Shown here: positions 1-37,600 of the stretch, in pieces | Layout: every line of letters starts with the position of its first letter | How positions within the stretch are numbered: position 1 is the stretch's first letter | Source: Xenopus tropicalis | Taxonomy: Eukaryota > Chordata > Amphibia > Anura > Pipidae | Direction of reading: 5' to 3' | Length of the DNA: 64,000 nucleotides | Assembly (NCBI RefSeq): GCF_000004195.4 | Contig: NC_030683.2 | Span: forward strand, 66,452,764-66,516,763 | Position numbers and translations under genes: made by a program | The notes under the pieces: model-generated | The model's database searches: none | What the model saw: only the letters and a program-made list of their open reading frames with translations | Told to the model about the DNA's origin: nothing

Positions 1-127
1 GTGTTTTTCTGCAGCTGAGACCTGTGTGTCATCGAGATTGTACTATTCTGAATGGCATGAAGGCATAGTGAGGTGAGGGGAAAAGCAAACAAAACAGAGG
101 AACAAGAGGAGTGCAGTGGGATTGAAG

Positions 128-27074
<26,947 letters not shown>

Positions 27075-28790
27075 GAGCTCCTGGTGCCGACAGCCAGAGA
27101 AAAGAGTGCAATATGTGTATAGAGAAGACTTGAATGTAGATACATATATATGTATACTATGGAAATAAATTTATATTATATAATGAATTAAAAAGAGAGC
27201 AGCTATGTGGATGAATGGTCATCTTCCTGCTGTCTGATATTGGAGGTTTTGAGATACTGGCAAAGATGTTTCTGACCTAATTTCGCAGCACTTACTGTAT
27301 GTTCTAAAGAAAAGACTGTGCAGCTCTTCCATGGAACCAGGACCTTTCCCAATCCAATGTACAATTCTGCTCCATTGCTCTACCTCCAGTGTCACAAACC
27401 TTGCAGATGTCAGCCTGACACTGCCCTTCACCATGGAGCTGTTCACTGGTGCCCTAAATCGATAGGTGCTGTGGAGATACACAGAGACAGCCCAGAAGAA
27501 TGATGATGAGAAGAGGATGGGGCTGTTGCACAAAGCTCCATGTGGATATTTCAGTGCAAAATTAAGTGACTCATCTGCCAAGACTCCACTGCCACTAAGC
27601 ACATGTCTGACAGTGCACCATCTGTGAATAATTTGTCTCCTAGATGGAGAAAATACATGGAAGAAGCTTTTTTTTAACAATACTTTTTTTCTTTTTTTTT
27701 TTGAGTAATTTAAAGCTTGAATAATAAGGGTTTATTTGTCTTACTTTTCATATGTATGTAATTCCCAGTGTGGATTAAGTTTCACCTACAGTTTCTTCTC
27801 AGACAGTAGCTGTTGGGCAGTGAATCTACATACAGACCATTATTTGGAGATGACCAATGAGTATCTTGTTTTTAAAATCCAGGGAGTTTAATTATTAGTG
27901 TTTGTTCTGAAATATGATGTTTCTAGTTATATGTGAAAAATTTTACAGCCTCTGTAGCAGAACAGTTTGAATTACCATTTGCCTAACCTTAACTTTACTG
28001 GTTACTCAATGGTGCAAATAAGGGAGTGCTGCTAAGAATCATGCGAGTCTCCAGGTTATATATGAAATATATATATATATATATATTTCACAGGCATTGA
28101 AAGAGATGCCTTTTTGTCATCTCAATTTTGTTTTCTTCTTCTTGCTGCTTGCTCATTTTCCTACTATAGTGTATCTATTATGGTGTGTACTGGGAGCCAG
28201 ATAGCTCTTGACACACCTTTGGAAAGGGCTTTTTGTTGACCTGCAGGCTCTGGTTAACACTGCCATATTTCTGCTCAATGGCACATGCTTTGAAGCAGCA
28301 AATTATATTGAGGGTGTTGAAAGTATAGTATATTTGGTAGCTGGCTGCCTGATTTGTGTTCTGAGTGTGATGAATGCTTACATTAATAAGATAGAGCATG
28401 TATCCCTTCCATGTAGTATGATCACAGAATTGGGAGCTATATTAATACCCATTCTTAGCACTTTTATTATAAAGAGCTACCTTTCAGTGTTGGAAAATAT
28501 TTTAAGAACTATGTTGTGCCATTGGTTTGCACAGGATGGTGAAAGCTGCAGTACAAAAAAGCAAAGAAATGTTTACTGTGGTCCTTTTGAAGTATCTTAT
28601 AGCCAATGCATGTCTGTGTTCTTAATATTATTAGCTAACACTAATGGAGACTGAAAAAATGTGTTTAATCCACATGGGACTAGACACCGGTTATCTACAC
28701 ATTACTTAATTTACTGAAGGGAGAAAGAAAATGCTGGTTAAATTTCAGGTCTGGGGTGAAAAATGTTAAAAAGGCTTGTCTTAATCATAA
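27075..28790 (+). other. gramd1b 3'UTR and downstream unique sequence
   Basis: This is largely repeat-free sequence after the gramd1b stop. An AATAAA lies at 27164-27169, 90 bases after the stop, but the 3' end could lie further downstream because the mammalian gene has a long 3'UTR. It includes a short (AT)n tract at 28067-28086. Open frames on both strands here lack family resemblance and are best read as chance. Confidence 0.5.
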
Positions 28791-28799
28791 GCATTCACT

Positions 28800-29093
28800 G
28801 TAATTCTATATATATATATGTCAGTCTTTATAGTGTCTGCACTCCAAAGCTTATAACTTTGCGGGGTGCACAGCCACATTTTGAGTATTCAGCAATAAAT
28901 ATTCTGTGACTGGCACACCCTTTAAAAACATCATAAGTTTATTGTAGTTATATTGTTTAAAAGAATCTGACATTTCGGTCCTATTTCTCCTATTGAGCTA
29001 TTGAGGACCGAAACGTCAGATTCTTTTAAACAATATAACTACAATAAACTTAAGATGTTTTTAAAGGGGTTGCCAGTCACAGAACATTTATTG
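28800..29093. mobile_element. Inverted pair of Penelope-like terminal repeats, pair 1
   Basis: The arms around 28883-28977 and 29003-29093 are inverted copies (CATAAGTTTATTGTAGTTAT with ATAACTACAATAAACTTAAG; AAGAATCTGACATTTCGG with CCGAAACGTCAGATTCTT). They converge on a short centre, and a long (TA)n tract follows. The GAAACGUC motif next to the centre is the 3' part of a hammerhead-like core. Confidence 0.75.
28966..29022. ncRNA. Eroded hammerhead-like remnants, inverted pair
   Basis: The plus half reads GGACC GAAA CGUC AGAUUC (29004-29023), with the palindromic ACGU stem III and canonical GUC triplet. The minus half reads GGACC GAAA UGUC AGAUUC (28980-28965). The CUGANGA boxes are not preserved (CUAUUGA on plus), so these are fossils. 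Confidence 0.35.

Positions 29094-29151
<58 letters not shown>
29094..29151. repeat. (TA)n microsatellite
   Basis: About 58 bases of uninterrupted TA. Related tracts lie at 29251-29270, 29453-29504 and 29797-29829, each at the edge of an inverted element pair. Confidence 0.95.
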
Positions 29152-29155
<4 letters not shown>

Positions 29156-29366
29156 CAGGAAAAAACAGGTGCACTCCAGGAACCTTTAAAAATAAAAATC
29201 ATTGATTATTTTTAAAGGTTCCTGGAGTGAACCTGTTTTTTCCTGACTTACATATATATATATATATATATAAATCAGGAAAAAACAGGTGCACTCCAGG
29301 AACCTTTAAAAATAAAAATCATTGATTATTTTTAAAGGTTCCTGGAGTGAACCTGTTTTTTCCTGA
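29152..29366. repeat. Tandemly duplicated hairpin (120-bp period)
   Basis: A hairpin of about 95 bases (arms AATCAGGAAAAAACAGG..CCTTTAAAAATAA and their inverse, centred on TCATTGAT) occurs at 29152-29246 and again at 29272-29366. The copies are nearly identical and separated by TA repeats, so a hairpin plus TA-tract unit was duplicated recently. Confidence 0.9.
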
Positions 29367-29440
29367 TTTTCTGGATAACCTTGCATAATCTGGTAGCACC
29401 CAGATCATTCGGTCTGTTGGTGTGCTGAAAACCTATGGAT

Positions 29441-29452
<12 letters not shown>

Positions 29453-29504
<52 letters not shown>
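29453..29504. repeat. (TA)n microsatellite
   Basis: TA run preceded by a GT run (29440-29453), next to the strong inverted pair at 29505-29735. Confidence 0.95.
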
Positions 29505-29505
<1 letters not shown>

Positions 29506-29568
29506 CAAGACAGTGAGCTGCACACACCAGGACTTGGCAAAAAAATTATACGTTTATTTAAGCAAAGA

Positions 29569-29608
29569 AATCCAACGTTTCGAGCACTAACTGTGCTCTT
29601 CCTCAGGG
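29569..29608 (-). ncRNA. Hammerhead-like motif, minus half of pair 2
   Basis: The minus strand reads CUGAGGA, A, GAGCAC-AGUUA-GUGCUC (6-bp perfect stem II), GAAA, then CGUU with self-complementary ACGU as stem III and GUU as triplet. The following GGA pairs with UCC before the core (stem I, 3 bp). One unpaired A precedes stem II, a departure from the canonical core. Confidence 0.5.
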
Positions 29609-29625
29609 AAAAAACCATGGTTTTT

Positions 29626-29666
29626 TCCCTGAGGAAGAGCACAGTTAGTGCTCGAAACGTTAGATT
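29626..29666 (+). ncRNA. Hammerhead-like motif, plus half of pair 2
   Basis: CUGAGGA at 29629-29635, unpaired A 29636, stem II GAGCAC (29637-29642) / GUGCUC (29648-29653) with loop AGUUA, GAAA at 29654-29657, ACGU stem III at 29657-29660, and U at 29661 as the predicted cleavage position. It mirrors the minus half. Confidence 0.5.
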
Positions 29667-29791
29667 TCTTTGCTTAAATAAACTTTAAATTTTTTTGCCA
29701 AGTCCTGGTGTGTGCAGCTCACTGTCTTGCTTTATATATTTTTGCTAGCACCTTGGGCATTTGAACTTTAATAGGGTGTGCTCCGTTTGTT

Positions 29792-29796
<5 letters not shown>

Positions 29797-29830
<34 letters not shown>

Positions 29831-30030
29831 TGCACTCACTTATTGGAGTGCACACCACAAAGGAGTAAATATAGAACATATATAAAGCAGGGCACTCACG
29901 GGACTTAAAAGTATGGTGAAAAATAAAGAAATTTTATAAATTATTCCAATGTTTTCGACCAAAACGTTGAAATAACAAATAAACTTTAGTTTTTTTACAA
30001 CATACTTTCAAGTCCTGTGAGTGACATATA
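29797..30030. mobile_element. Inverted pair of Penelope-like terminal repeats, pair 3 (eroded)
   Basis: A TA tract (29797-29829) precedes arms GGCACTCACGGGACTTAAAAG (29891 on) and CTTTCAAGTCCTGTGAGTG (to 30024). The centre CCAATGTTTTCGACC / CAAAACGTTG is what remains of the GAAACGTTG motifs, but the ribozyme core between them is lost. Confidence 0.65.
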
Positions 30031-30239
30031 TATGGCCCAAACAGTATTGTTCATAGATATTAGAGTCTGCTGACTATGACTGATTCAATTACATTAAATA
30101 TAATACTCAGTCAAAAATCTCTTTTCCTCTCTAAAAAAGCATGTGTATGTGTGAATACCATGTATATTTTCTAGGCCTGGATTTGAATAGTTGACATTAC
30201 ACTTTGTATTTTTGTTTTCATACATGTATGAGATATATT

Positions 30240-30490
30240 AACCAAAATACTGGAGTCATGGGTTTTTCCATAATGTGGATCACCATGCCAAGGCTACTAA
30301 AGTCATTTAAATATTTGAAAACTAGATATGTTTGTTTTGCTATCAGTAAAAATACATGTTAGCTTAGTTAACATCATGTACGAGGTACTGTTACAGAGAA
30401 AAACCAAATCAGTCAGAAATTAATAATACTTTCTTTAAATTAGGGAAACTAGGGAAAATTTCAAGATATAATAGAGCCCATACCTATATA
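30240..30490. mobile_element. MITE family A, copy 5 (degraded)
   Basis: Recognisable by GGGTTTTTCCATAATGTGGA, CTTAGTTAACATCATGTACGAGG, TACTGTTACAGAGAAA and the end AGAGCCCATACCTATA. The left end is degraded. Confidence 0.65.
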
Positions 30491-32300
30491 TTGTTTTCTT
30501 CTTTTCTGTCATGTGTGAATATTTACAATGAATGCTATAGAGGTTAATGTTCTTTAGAGCATATGAATAGTTTACTCAAAAAGAAGTGAATCATTAATGA
30601 TTGTACTGTATGCAGTTTGAGGGCTATTGCTTTGAAAGCAGAAATTGCAAGGGGTTGTTTACATGAATTGACAGAATTGCTGAGCACATCTGCCAAACAT
30701 GTAGTGAAACAGTTCTATTTATCCATATTTAATTTATCATAAACAAACATTGCATCTTATTTCTTATTTACATGCTACAGTTACTGAGTGTATAATCATT
30801 TTTTATGCATTTTACTGCAGGGCCTCTCACAGTGGGCATAAAGATATACTTCAGTCTGGGGACTCCATTTTTGAGTTAACCAGAGTGTCTACTGGTCTAC
30901 TAATGGCCCTGTCTCTCTTGTATAAATACAAGGCCACCTGGTGCCTAAAGGGATTCAGATAGGGACCCTGTTGAGCTTTAAGAATTTCAAATATATGGGG
31001 TAAAAATATATGTTTGGGGAAAATAATATGGAATATGACCAAAATTCTCCCATATTTCTTTATTAATAATAAAAAATGCAGTGAACAGTATGTTGCACAG
31101 ATATAGGCTTATGTGCTGTATAAAAATGAAAATAATTTGAATAACATTAAGGTATTTAAAATATATATATTTGCATTAAAAAAAGAAAAAAGTACAACTA
31201 GTGTGATGTAGCATTTTATTGTTGTAAAATTATATTGTACAGCGCTGCAGTATATATGCACGCCTTATAAATAGAGGTTAATATATCCAATTTGCTTCTT
31301 AACATCTCCCCCAGGTATTAAGGCAAAAGGGGTGTGCAGCAACATGAAACCAAGAGCCCCACTTTGTACTTAGATCTTGCCTTAAGTAAATAACCATTTG
31401 GGGGACCTATACTATTGTTATAAACAAACCAGTGTCTTAATGCCCAGTTTTTTTGGTTCTATGGCTCAGTTAATAGGGATTATTTCAAAACAGTTCTCTT
31501 TGACTTACAGAAAACCTGTTGTTTCATGGTGTAGTTATTTTGGTACGGCTTATGAAATATTTATTGCACGGATGTATTTTAGCTTATTGTACTTGATGTA
31601 CATTATTCAGCCTCCTCCTCAGTCCTTTAGGCAACCTTTATTCCTAGATAGATGTCACTGCATTTGATTCCAATGTTCTAATATGTTCCTTGCAAATTCA
31701 CTTGATTTATTTTCATATTCACCACTCTGTATATCGCCTGACTTTCTCCTTCCCGCTAAGCTCCATTTTCATACTCGCACTGCTTCTATCCAAATGTTAA
31801 CCCAAGTCATGTGACATTTTGAAACAACCTTTTCCTAATTTCTTTTACGTAGTAAATCATATTATTATTTTTCCCCTCTCAGGCCCCAGAGCATGGGCGC
31901 AGTGCCAACCCCTGTACCCTAACTCCTATATACACTAGAAACATTACAAAAAACACAGTACAGTATCTGCTTTTTTCCTGTCTTGCCACCAGGTAAGTTT
32001 GCTCCCTAAACTAAACTATCCACCACTTTTAGAGTCTGAGTCCAACCTTACCCATTCCACCTTAGCCACTCAGTTTGCTGTACTGCTCCTCAGAATAACT
32101 AAAAATGGTATAACATTGACTTTTGTATACAGCAGTGAATGCACTAAGTCCTTCAATATCCACACATTTCTGCTGTTATGTCAGTGCTTACATGTACAAA
32201 ACTACACTCATAGCTTCCCACATAAAAATACACTAGCAATTGCACAGGTATGCTAACACATAACAAACCATTCTCATGCAGACTTACTGATTTACACACA
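30491..32300. other. Intergenic, no gene seen
   Basis: Unique AT-rich sequence, with a LINE-tail fragment near 31236-31285 (AGCGCTGCAGTATATATGCA). Open frames are short and unlike any family. Confidence 0.5.
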
Positions 32301-32396
32301 TTCTAACACAATTCCATACTCCAAATTCAAGTACGAAAAACCCGGAGAGAGTACACTTGTTCTCAGTGTAGCAGTGTAATTTATTGAGACATCACA

Positions 32397-32434
32397 GCAC
32401 TACATGTTTCGGCTAACAGCCTTCCCTCAGGTGC
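32397..32434 (-). ncRNA. Hammerhead-like motif, minus half of pair 4
   Basis: On the minus strand: GCAC, CUGAGGGA (one base longer than CUGANGA), A, GGCU-GUU-AGCC stem II, GAAA, self-complementary ACAUGU stem III, A as the cleavage position (GUA), then GUGC pairing with the first GCAC to close stem I (4 bp). All three stems can form, stem III only as a dimer. Confidence 0.5.
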
Positions 32435-32469
32435 ATCAGGTGAAGGTTGTTAGCCGAAACATGTAGTGC
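32433..32469 (+). ncRNA. Hammerhead-like motif, plus half of pair 4
   Basis: CAGGUGA (two changes from CUGAUGA) at 32437-32443, stem II GGUU-GUU-AGCC with one G-U, GAAA at 32456-32459, ACAUGU stem III to 32464, A32465, then GUGC pairing with GCAU (32433-32436) through one G-U. A decayed partner of the minus half. Confidence 0.4.
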
Positions 32470-32548
32470 TGTGATGTCTCAATAAATTTCACCACTTCAC
32501 TGAGAACAAGTGTACTCTCCGGGTTTTTCGTATTTGAATTTGGAATGT

Positions 32549-34640
32549 GTACAGCCAGCACGGGGCCTGTTACCTGTTGATTAGTACCCACTGAGAACAC
32601 TGGTAGCTATGGCAGGACTTTTAATCTTTATTTCACAATTCCATACTCAACTACTCAAAAACACAATTGCAGATGCCACAATCTTAGATTCACTGGACCT
32701 TTCAAACCAACACTGACAGATGCACCCTGCTAAATAAACAATCTCTTAGAAACCACAGTCAAATTCACACCCTCAACCCCTCACTTACTGCGTTTGTACA
32801 CTTATAGATACTTTCTTTGACATATCTATAAGAAAACCAGAGTCCAGTTGCTTCATTCAAAATGCAGCTCACTCCCAGGCAAAAAAAAGTTGTAGAGAGT
32901 TCCATAGGTACCTCTATTCTGAAATCCTTCTCTCCACTTGGGTAAGCAACCAAATCAGTATAATGCTGCTTAGCAAAATCCTAAACTGTGACAAAAAAGA
33001 CAAAAAATAAGGCATGTGTCTGGCTGGGAAATTACTGAAATTGTTCAGAATAGCATCACATGCTATTGCCCTAGGGGTGAGGGTAGGCTGGGTGCTATGT
33101 CACCTGTGGGCAACAAATCTCCCTTAAGTACCTTTCACTCCAGATAAATAGAAATGGACTGTAAACAACACTCTAGATGGCAGGCATAATTAAACAAAAA
33201 TGCTTATTCCTTTACTAACCTGTGGATCGCCACATGTAAACTGTTTTACTGTATCATTATCACTGGAAAATGCCTTCTACCAAATTTTTCAACAATTATG
33301 TCGGATCACTGTGATCCACTGGGGAAAAGTATTTTCGGGAGATTTCTCAGCAGTTGGTAGCATAAATTTTCTGCAGGCAACAAATCTCCACATGTGCCAT
33401 AGTCCTAAAGTGATGTAAAACAATGGATTTTAAGTCAGATTTTATTCATTTTATTGCTCACTATTTCTTTCTTGCTACATAACAGAAAAAACACACCTTT
33501 AAGAGTCTTACCAGTCACTTTTCCAATACTGAGCTCATTAATTCCATATAACTAACAACTGTCATGCGCAACAGAAACTTGGAGGATAGTGTTTTAAACT
33601 ACTAATTTATCCAGTACGGCTTACATTATGCTGCTTGCCACTACTTGCTCTCTGAGGAAAACTACTTTCTCTCTCTTTTTTTACATGCATTTGCCATGTC
33701 GGTCCTCAATACTCCTCAATTTTGTTTTAAAGTAAAGGGCATTCTGCTGTAAAAAGAATCTTACTTTCTGAACTGGGTCACTGCATGCCACTGGGAAACA
33801 CTGTACTAATACAAAGTAAAAAAATTATGAAAGCTGGAATGTTTAAATGTAGGGCTGTGCATTGAAACACAGATTGCACTTTTTATTTATTAATGAGCAT
33901 AAAGCACTTTCTTGCATGTGAGATTTATTTCAAAGGATGCTGGCTTTAAATGAAGCAGACCTGCTTGTGTGGGCCACTATGATAACCAGGCATTCATTTT
34001 AAACGCGGTACCTGTAGTTTAATCATTGCCCTTTGGCTGGTTTCTAATAGCTTCATGATATGTATTTTGAAGATGTATGTCTGCTAAACTGTTTTGTATA
34101 AGCAATGCATATGTGTATGGGTCACTATATTTTTAGCTATGATATATAATACCAGCCCCCTCAAAGCAGCTATGCTCACTGTCCACCTAACAAAATCATT
34201 TTACTTGCAAATTCCACTGTTGGTATTCTGTATGTCTTTAGTTTACTGTATATTCAGTTTATTTTTCTATTCACAAATTACAGCAGGCTTGTTCCAGTTC
34301 TGCAGGACAAATCTAGTCTGCATTGATGCAACTCCAAAAACAGACAATTAGTAAACATTTTATTTTGCAGCTGAATTTGTATATAACTGGAATTTAAAAA
34401 TGTGACAAACAGCTTGTTATCAGAAGTATGATTGGTAATTTTTTGTATTTTTATTGAAAACAGAACATGATGTGACTAAACTAAATCACTTCTTGCTGAG
34501 GATTGCTTCTCATAGACCTAAATAGGAGTTACCAACAAAGTGCAGGGCAATCCAATGTACTTGATACCATATTGCACACAGAAGGCACAGAGGGTGTTTC
34601 TAGGTATAATTTCTCAAAGACATGAAGAACCCACTTATCG
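32549..34640. other. Intergenic, no gene seen
   Basis: Unique sequence, nothing recognised. Confidence 0.5.
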
Positions 34641-34648
34641 CTATTCCT

Positions 34649-34915
34649 TAGTGATGAACAAAATTTTTTACCAGGCTTGGATTCATGGCGAATTTCCACA
34701 TTTCGCCATTGGCGAATTTTTTCTTGAAACTGGTGGAAAAATTTGCTGCGTGTCTCAAAAATTGTTGTGCATGTAAAAAAAATTGTCACATGCAGCATTT
34801 TTTTTTACATGTGCATGTTTTTGAAATTTGCATAATATTTTGAACATGCTGTTTCCCAAATTTTTCCAACGTTTCACAAATTTTTTGGCAAATGGGACAG
34901 ATTCACTCAACACTA
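34649..34915. mobile_element. MITE family B, copy 2
   Basis: The ends TAGTGATGAACAAAAT and GATTCACTCAACACTA are inverted. CTTGGATTCATGGCGAATTT, CATTTCGCCATTGGCGAATT and TTTTTGGCAAATGGGACAG are typical of the frog family also present at 26248-26540. Confidence 0.85.
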
Positions 34916-37310
34916 CTTCTCCTCATTCCCTTTGGAAGGTTTCATTTACATGTACTTGAATATGTCAAGGAAGTAACAGAATCTGTGTGTGATCATGATA
35001 TTTATATTTGACATAAAAAAGCGCAACAAAGCGTTACCCATTTCATTTTTGATTGGTTTGCAACAGGTTCTTTTACAAAGGTTTTCCCATGAAGGAAGTT
35101 CTTCTACTATGGTTATTCTGAGCTTCTAAACTTGATTAAAATCGTGAGATACGATTGCATTTTAAATTGATGGTTCCCCAAGTGATACCCATTTCTTTTG
35201 CATGACCAAAGTGCATGAAAGCCAGTAACGCATGGGGAAGTTTACTGGGACTACCAAAGCAATGTGTATGAAAATAGAATCTTGCCCTTCATTTTTCTTT
35301 GTATTGATATTGTTCAACTTATTTAATCTTTAAAATGGCATGACCATTACAGAAATGACATAGACATGTCCCAATGTGATTTTGCTTTAGAAAATGTCCC
35401 GGTTGAGCTGGTGCTTCCATATTCGACAGTGACTTCTGTCCACTCTACCCTCATAACTTATGTTTCCAGTTGATAATAAAAATGGTTCAGTGGTTTACAA
35501 CCATGATGTATTGCCAATAGTTTTATGTTGCAAATGGTCTTCATTTGCCCATTCCCCATGATGGCGGTAACAGCCAATCACCTTTTTAGACTTCTAAGAT
35601 GCAATACTGCAATATTGTGCCATTCCATATTTCATAAATGAAACAAATAAATGCCCATAAATGGTATATATAATGGTAGTATTACCCTTTTTGAATTTAT
35701 ACTCATTGAAATATTAGAATGGGATAGACAATTCAGAAGGGAAAAAAGGTTGCTTGACCATTTTGCAATATAGCACTAATACTGTTAGAGCTCCATTCAT
35801 CTCAGAATAATCTGGTGCTAATGCAATGGATTGTCTTTCTCTGTTGCACAAATGACAGCTGCACTGACAAAGTATGCATTGGTCTAGATAGCAGTGTCAT
35901 ATTGTAAGATAGATACTTGCTGGTATCAATAATTTGGGCATTTAATTTTGGGTTTTCTCTTTTTTATGCTTAAATTTATGAAATTGAAATACATATGAAG
36001 TATTTACTGTTTTTGATTAAATGATTCTATATTTTTATTAACCTAAAAATATAATGTACGGAGAGCATAGACCATTTAGTTAGGATTTTTAAATTGTATT
36101 TTACAATGATTTTGACCCAGTGGTAGTACAGGATAGGTAGGGGACTGAGGGTGAAGGTTCCTTATTTTCCTTTTAAATTTTTCTTTCCATTGACCCCAGT
36201 AGTTTTATCCTTAAGTATAATTTGCTAAATGGCCATGTAAAACCTAAAATATGTACATGAGTGGGCAGGAGATCAGAGCAAAGCCAAAGAGATTAAGACT
36301 GAGCCAGTAAGATGACTTGTGGAAATCAACACTATGAGACAAAATCTATACATATATTACACATATTGTTCTTTTTTAGATCACACAGGTTTATGGTTCA
36401 GAAACCACATACATTTGGAGAGTAGCTGGTTCTAGAATCTTATGTATGTCAAAAAATCTGTGGTGGGAACAGTCGTATTCAAGGAATATGGTTACTTGCT
36501 TAAATGCTCTCATTTATTTAAAGTGATTAATTTAAATTGCATTTTACATAATAACACAATGCTCATCTAAACCAAAGTGTAACTTCTTTCATATTGGTGG
36601 CGAAATCTAGAATATGTAACAATAATGATACAGTGTCTCTAGTGAATGAAGAGTGTACTGTAATCTATCTGTTAGTGGTGTTTACTGACCATGGTTTGCA
36701 TTTTCCTTGGTCACTAGACATAATGGCTGTATATGAATAAATCTCTACAATCATGTCTTGGAAATGGGCTTCTTGATGGTGTTAAACATGTTTTAATCAT
36801 TATATGTAAAAAAAACAAACACAAAAAATGCAACTTCCTTTAGCGCTGTGCGCGTGGGATTATAATTCACAACCTGGTAGTATAGGTATGTAATGGCTAT
36901 CAAGCCAAAACTCAATGTGAAGTAGCTATCTCAACTCTATGAATAATAAAAGCTATATAACAACAAGGAAAGATGTTTGGCTATTTATCTCTTTAGCACT
37001 GCAAACACTTGGCACTTACGCAAAACCTTTCTTTAAATGTACCTTACATATTGGTTACACAAACATTTTTGTAATACACCTGGGGTATACATGGGATAAC
37101 TGCATTTTTAAAAAGGACACCTTTCCTTCTACTTAGTTATTTTTATCTATTCATTTTAACTCAAACAATAATTTATGAATATTTTAATGTATTTTAAATC
37201 CTGCAAATAGCTGGAGCACATCAAAAGTTATTCTCACTCCCCTCTAAATACTTATAACACCTGGGTGCCTAGGTTTGGTCCCTGTAACCCCCCCCCCCCC
37301 CCAGCTAGGT
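34916..37310. other. Intergenic, low in recognised repeats
   Basis: The longest stretch of the window with no recognised element. A C run occupies 37289-37303. It could hold conserved regulatory sequence, but nothing in the bases alone proves it. Confidence 0.5.
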
Positions 37311-37313
37311 CTG

Positions 37314-37600
37314 TTAAGGTGGTCATACATGTTTATACAGTATCTACTCATTTGGCGAGGTTGCCAAACAAGCAGATCTTTTTTCACCTATAGGTCCTGG
37401 GGTCACAAAAACAGCTCACATTGGAATTCAGCTTGTGCTCCTCACCCCAACAGAATTTTAAACCTGCCCAATCGAAATCTGGCTGACATTAGGCAGGCCC
37501 GTCTAAGGGTCCCATACAGTGGCAGATTAGCTTCCGACTCTTTTAGTATATGTAATCTGATTTTCTCAGCTATAGAGCACTGGGATTTTTCACTTTTTTA
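37314..37600. mobile_element. Possible MITE family F remnant
   Basis: TAAGGTGGTCATACATG resembles the family F terminus (TAAAGGTGGCCACACATG), and GGTCCCATACAGTGGCAGATTAG is similar to other frog MITE ends. The right end is unclear. Confidence 0.4.

Larger units (their letters stand above)
29505..29735. mobile_element. Inverted pair of Penelope-like terminal repeats, pair 2 (well preserved)
   Basis: About 110-base arms are inverted copies: GCAAGACAGTGAGCTGCACA / TGTGCAGCTCACTGTCTTGC, ACCAGGACTTGGCAAAAAAA / TTTTTTTGCCAAGTCCTGGT, meeting at AACCATGGTT (29614-29623). Each arm carries a hammerhead-like core, followed by the AATAAA-containing CTTAAATAAACTT. Paired inverted terminal repeats with hammerheads are described for Penelope-like retroelements. 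Confidence 0.8.
32309..32548. mobile_element. Inverted pair of Penelope-like terminal repeats, pair 4
   Basis: The arms CCAAATTCAAGTACGAAAAACCC / GGGTTTTTCGTATTTGAATTTGG and CAGCACTACATGTTTCGGCTAA / TTAGCCGAAACATGTAGTGCTG converge on 32420-32436. Each arm ends in a hammerhead-like core and contains an AATAAA just outside. Confidence 0.78.

Noticed and set aside
27219..27680. 153-codon antisense open frame
   Set aside because: Antisense to the gramd1b 3'UTR, with no recognisable domain and low-complexity start.
28208..28654. 148-codon open frame with hydrophobic stretches after gramd1b
   Set aside because: It starts at a non-ATG codon, resembles no family I know, and lies in probable 3'UTR.
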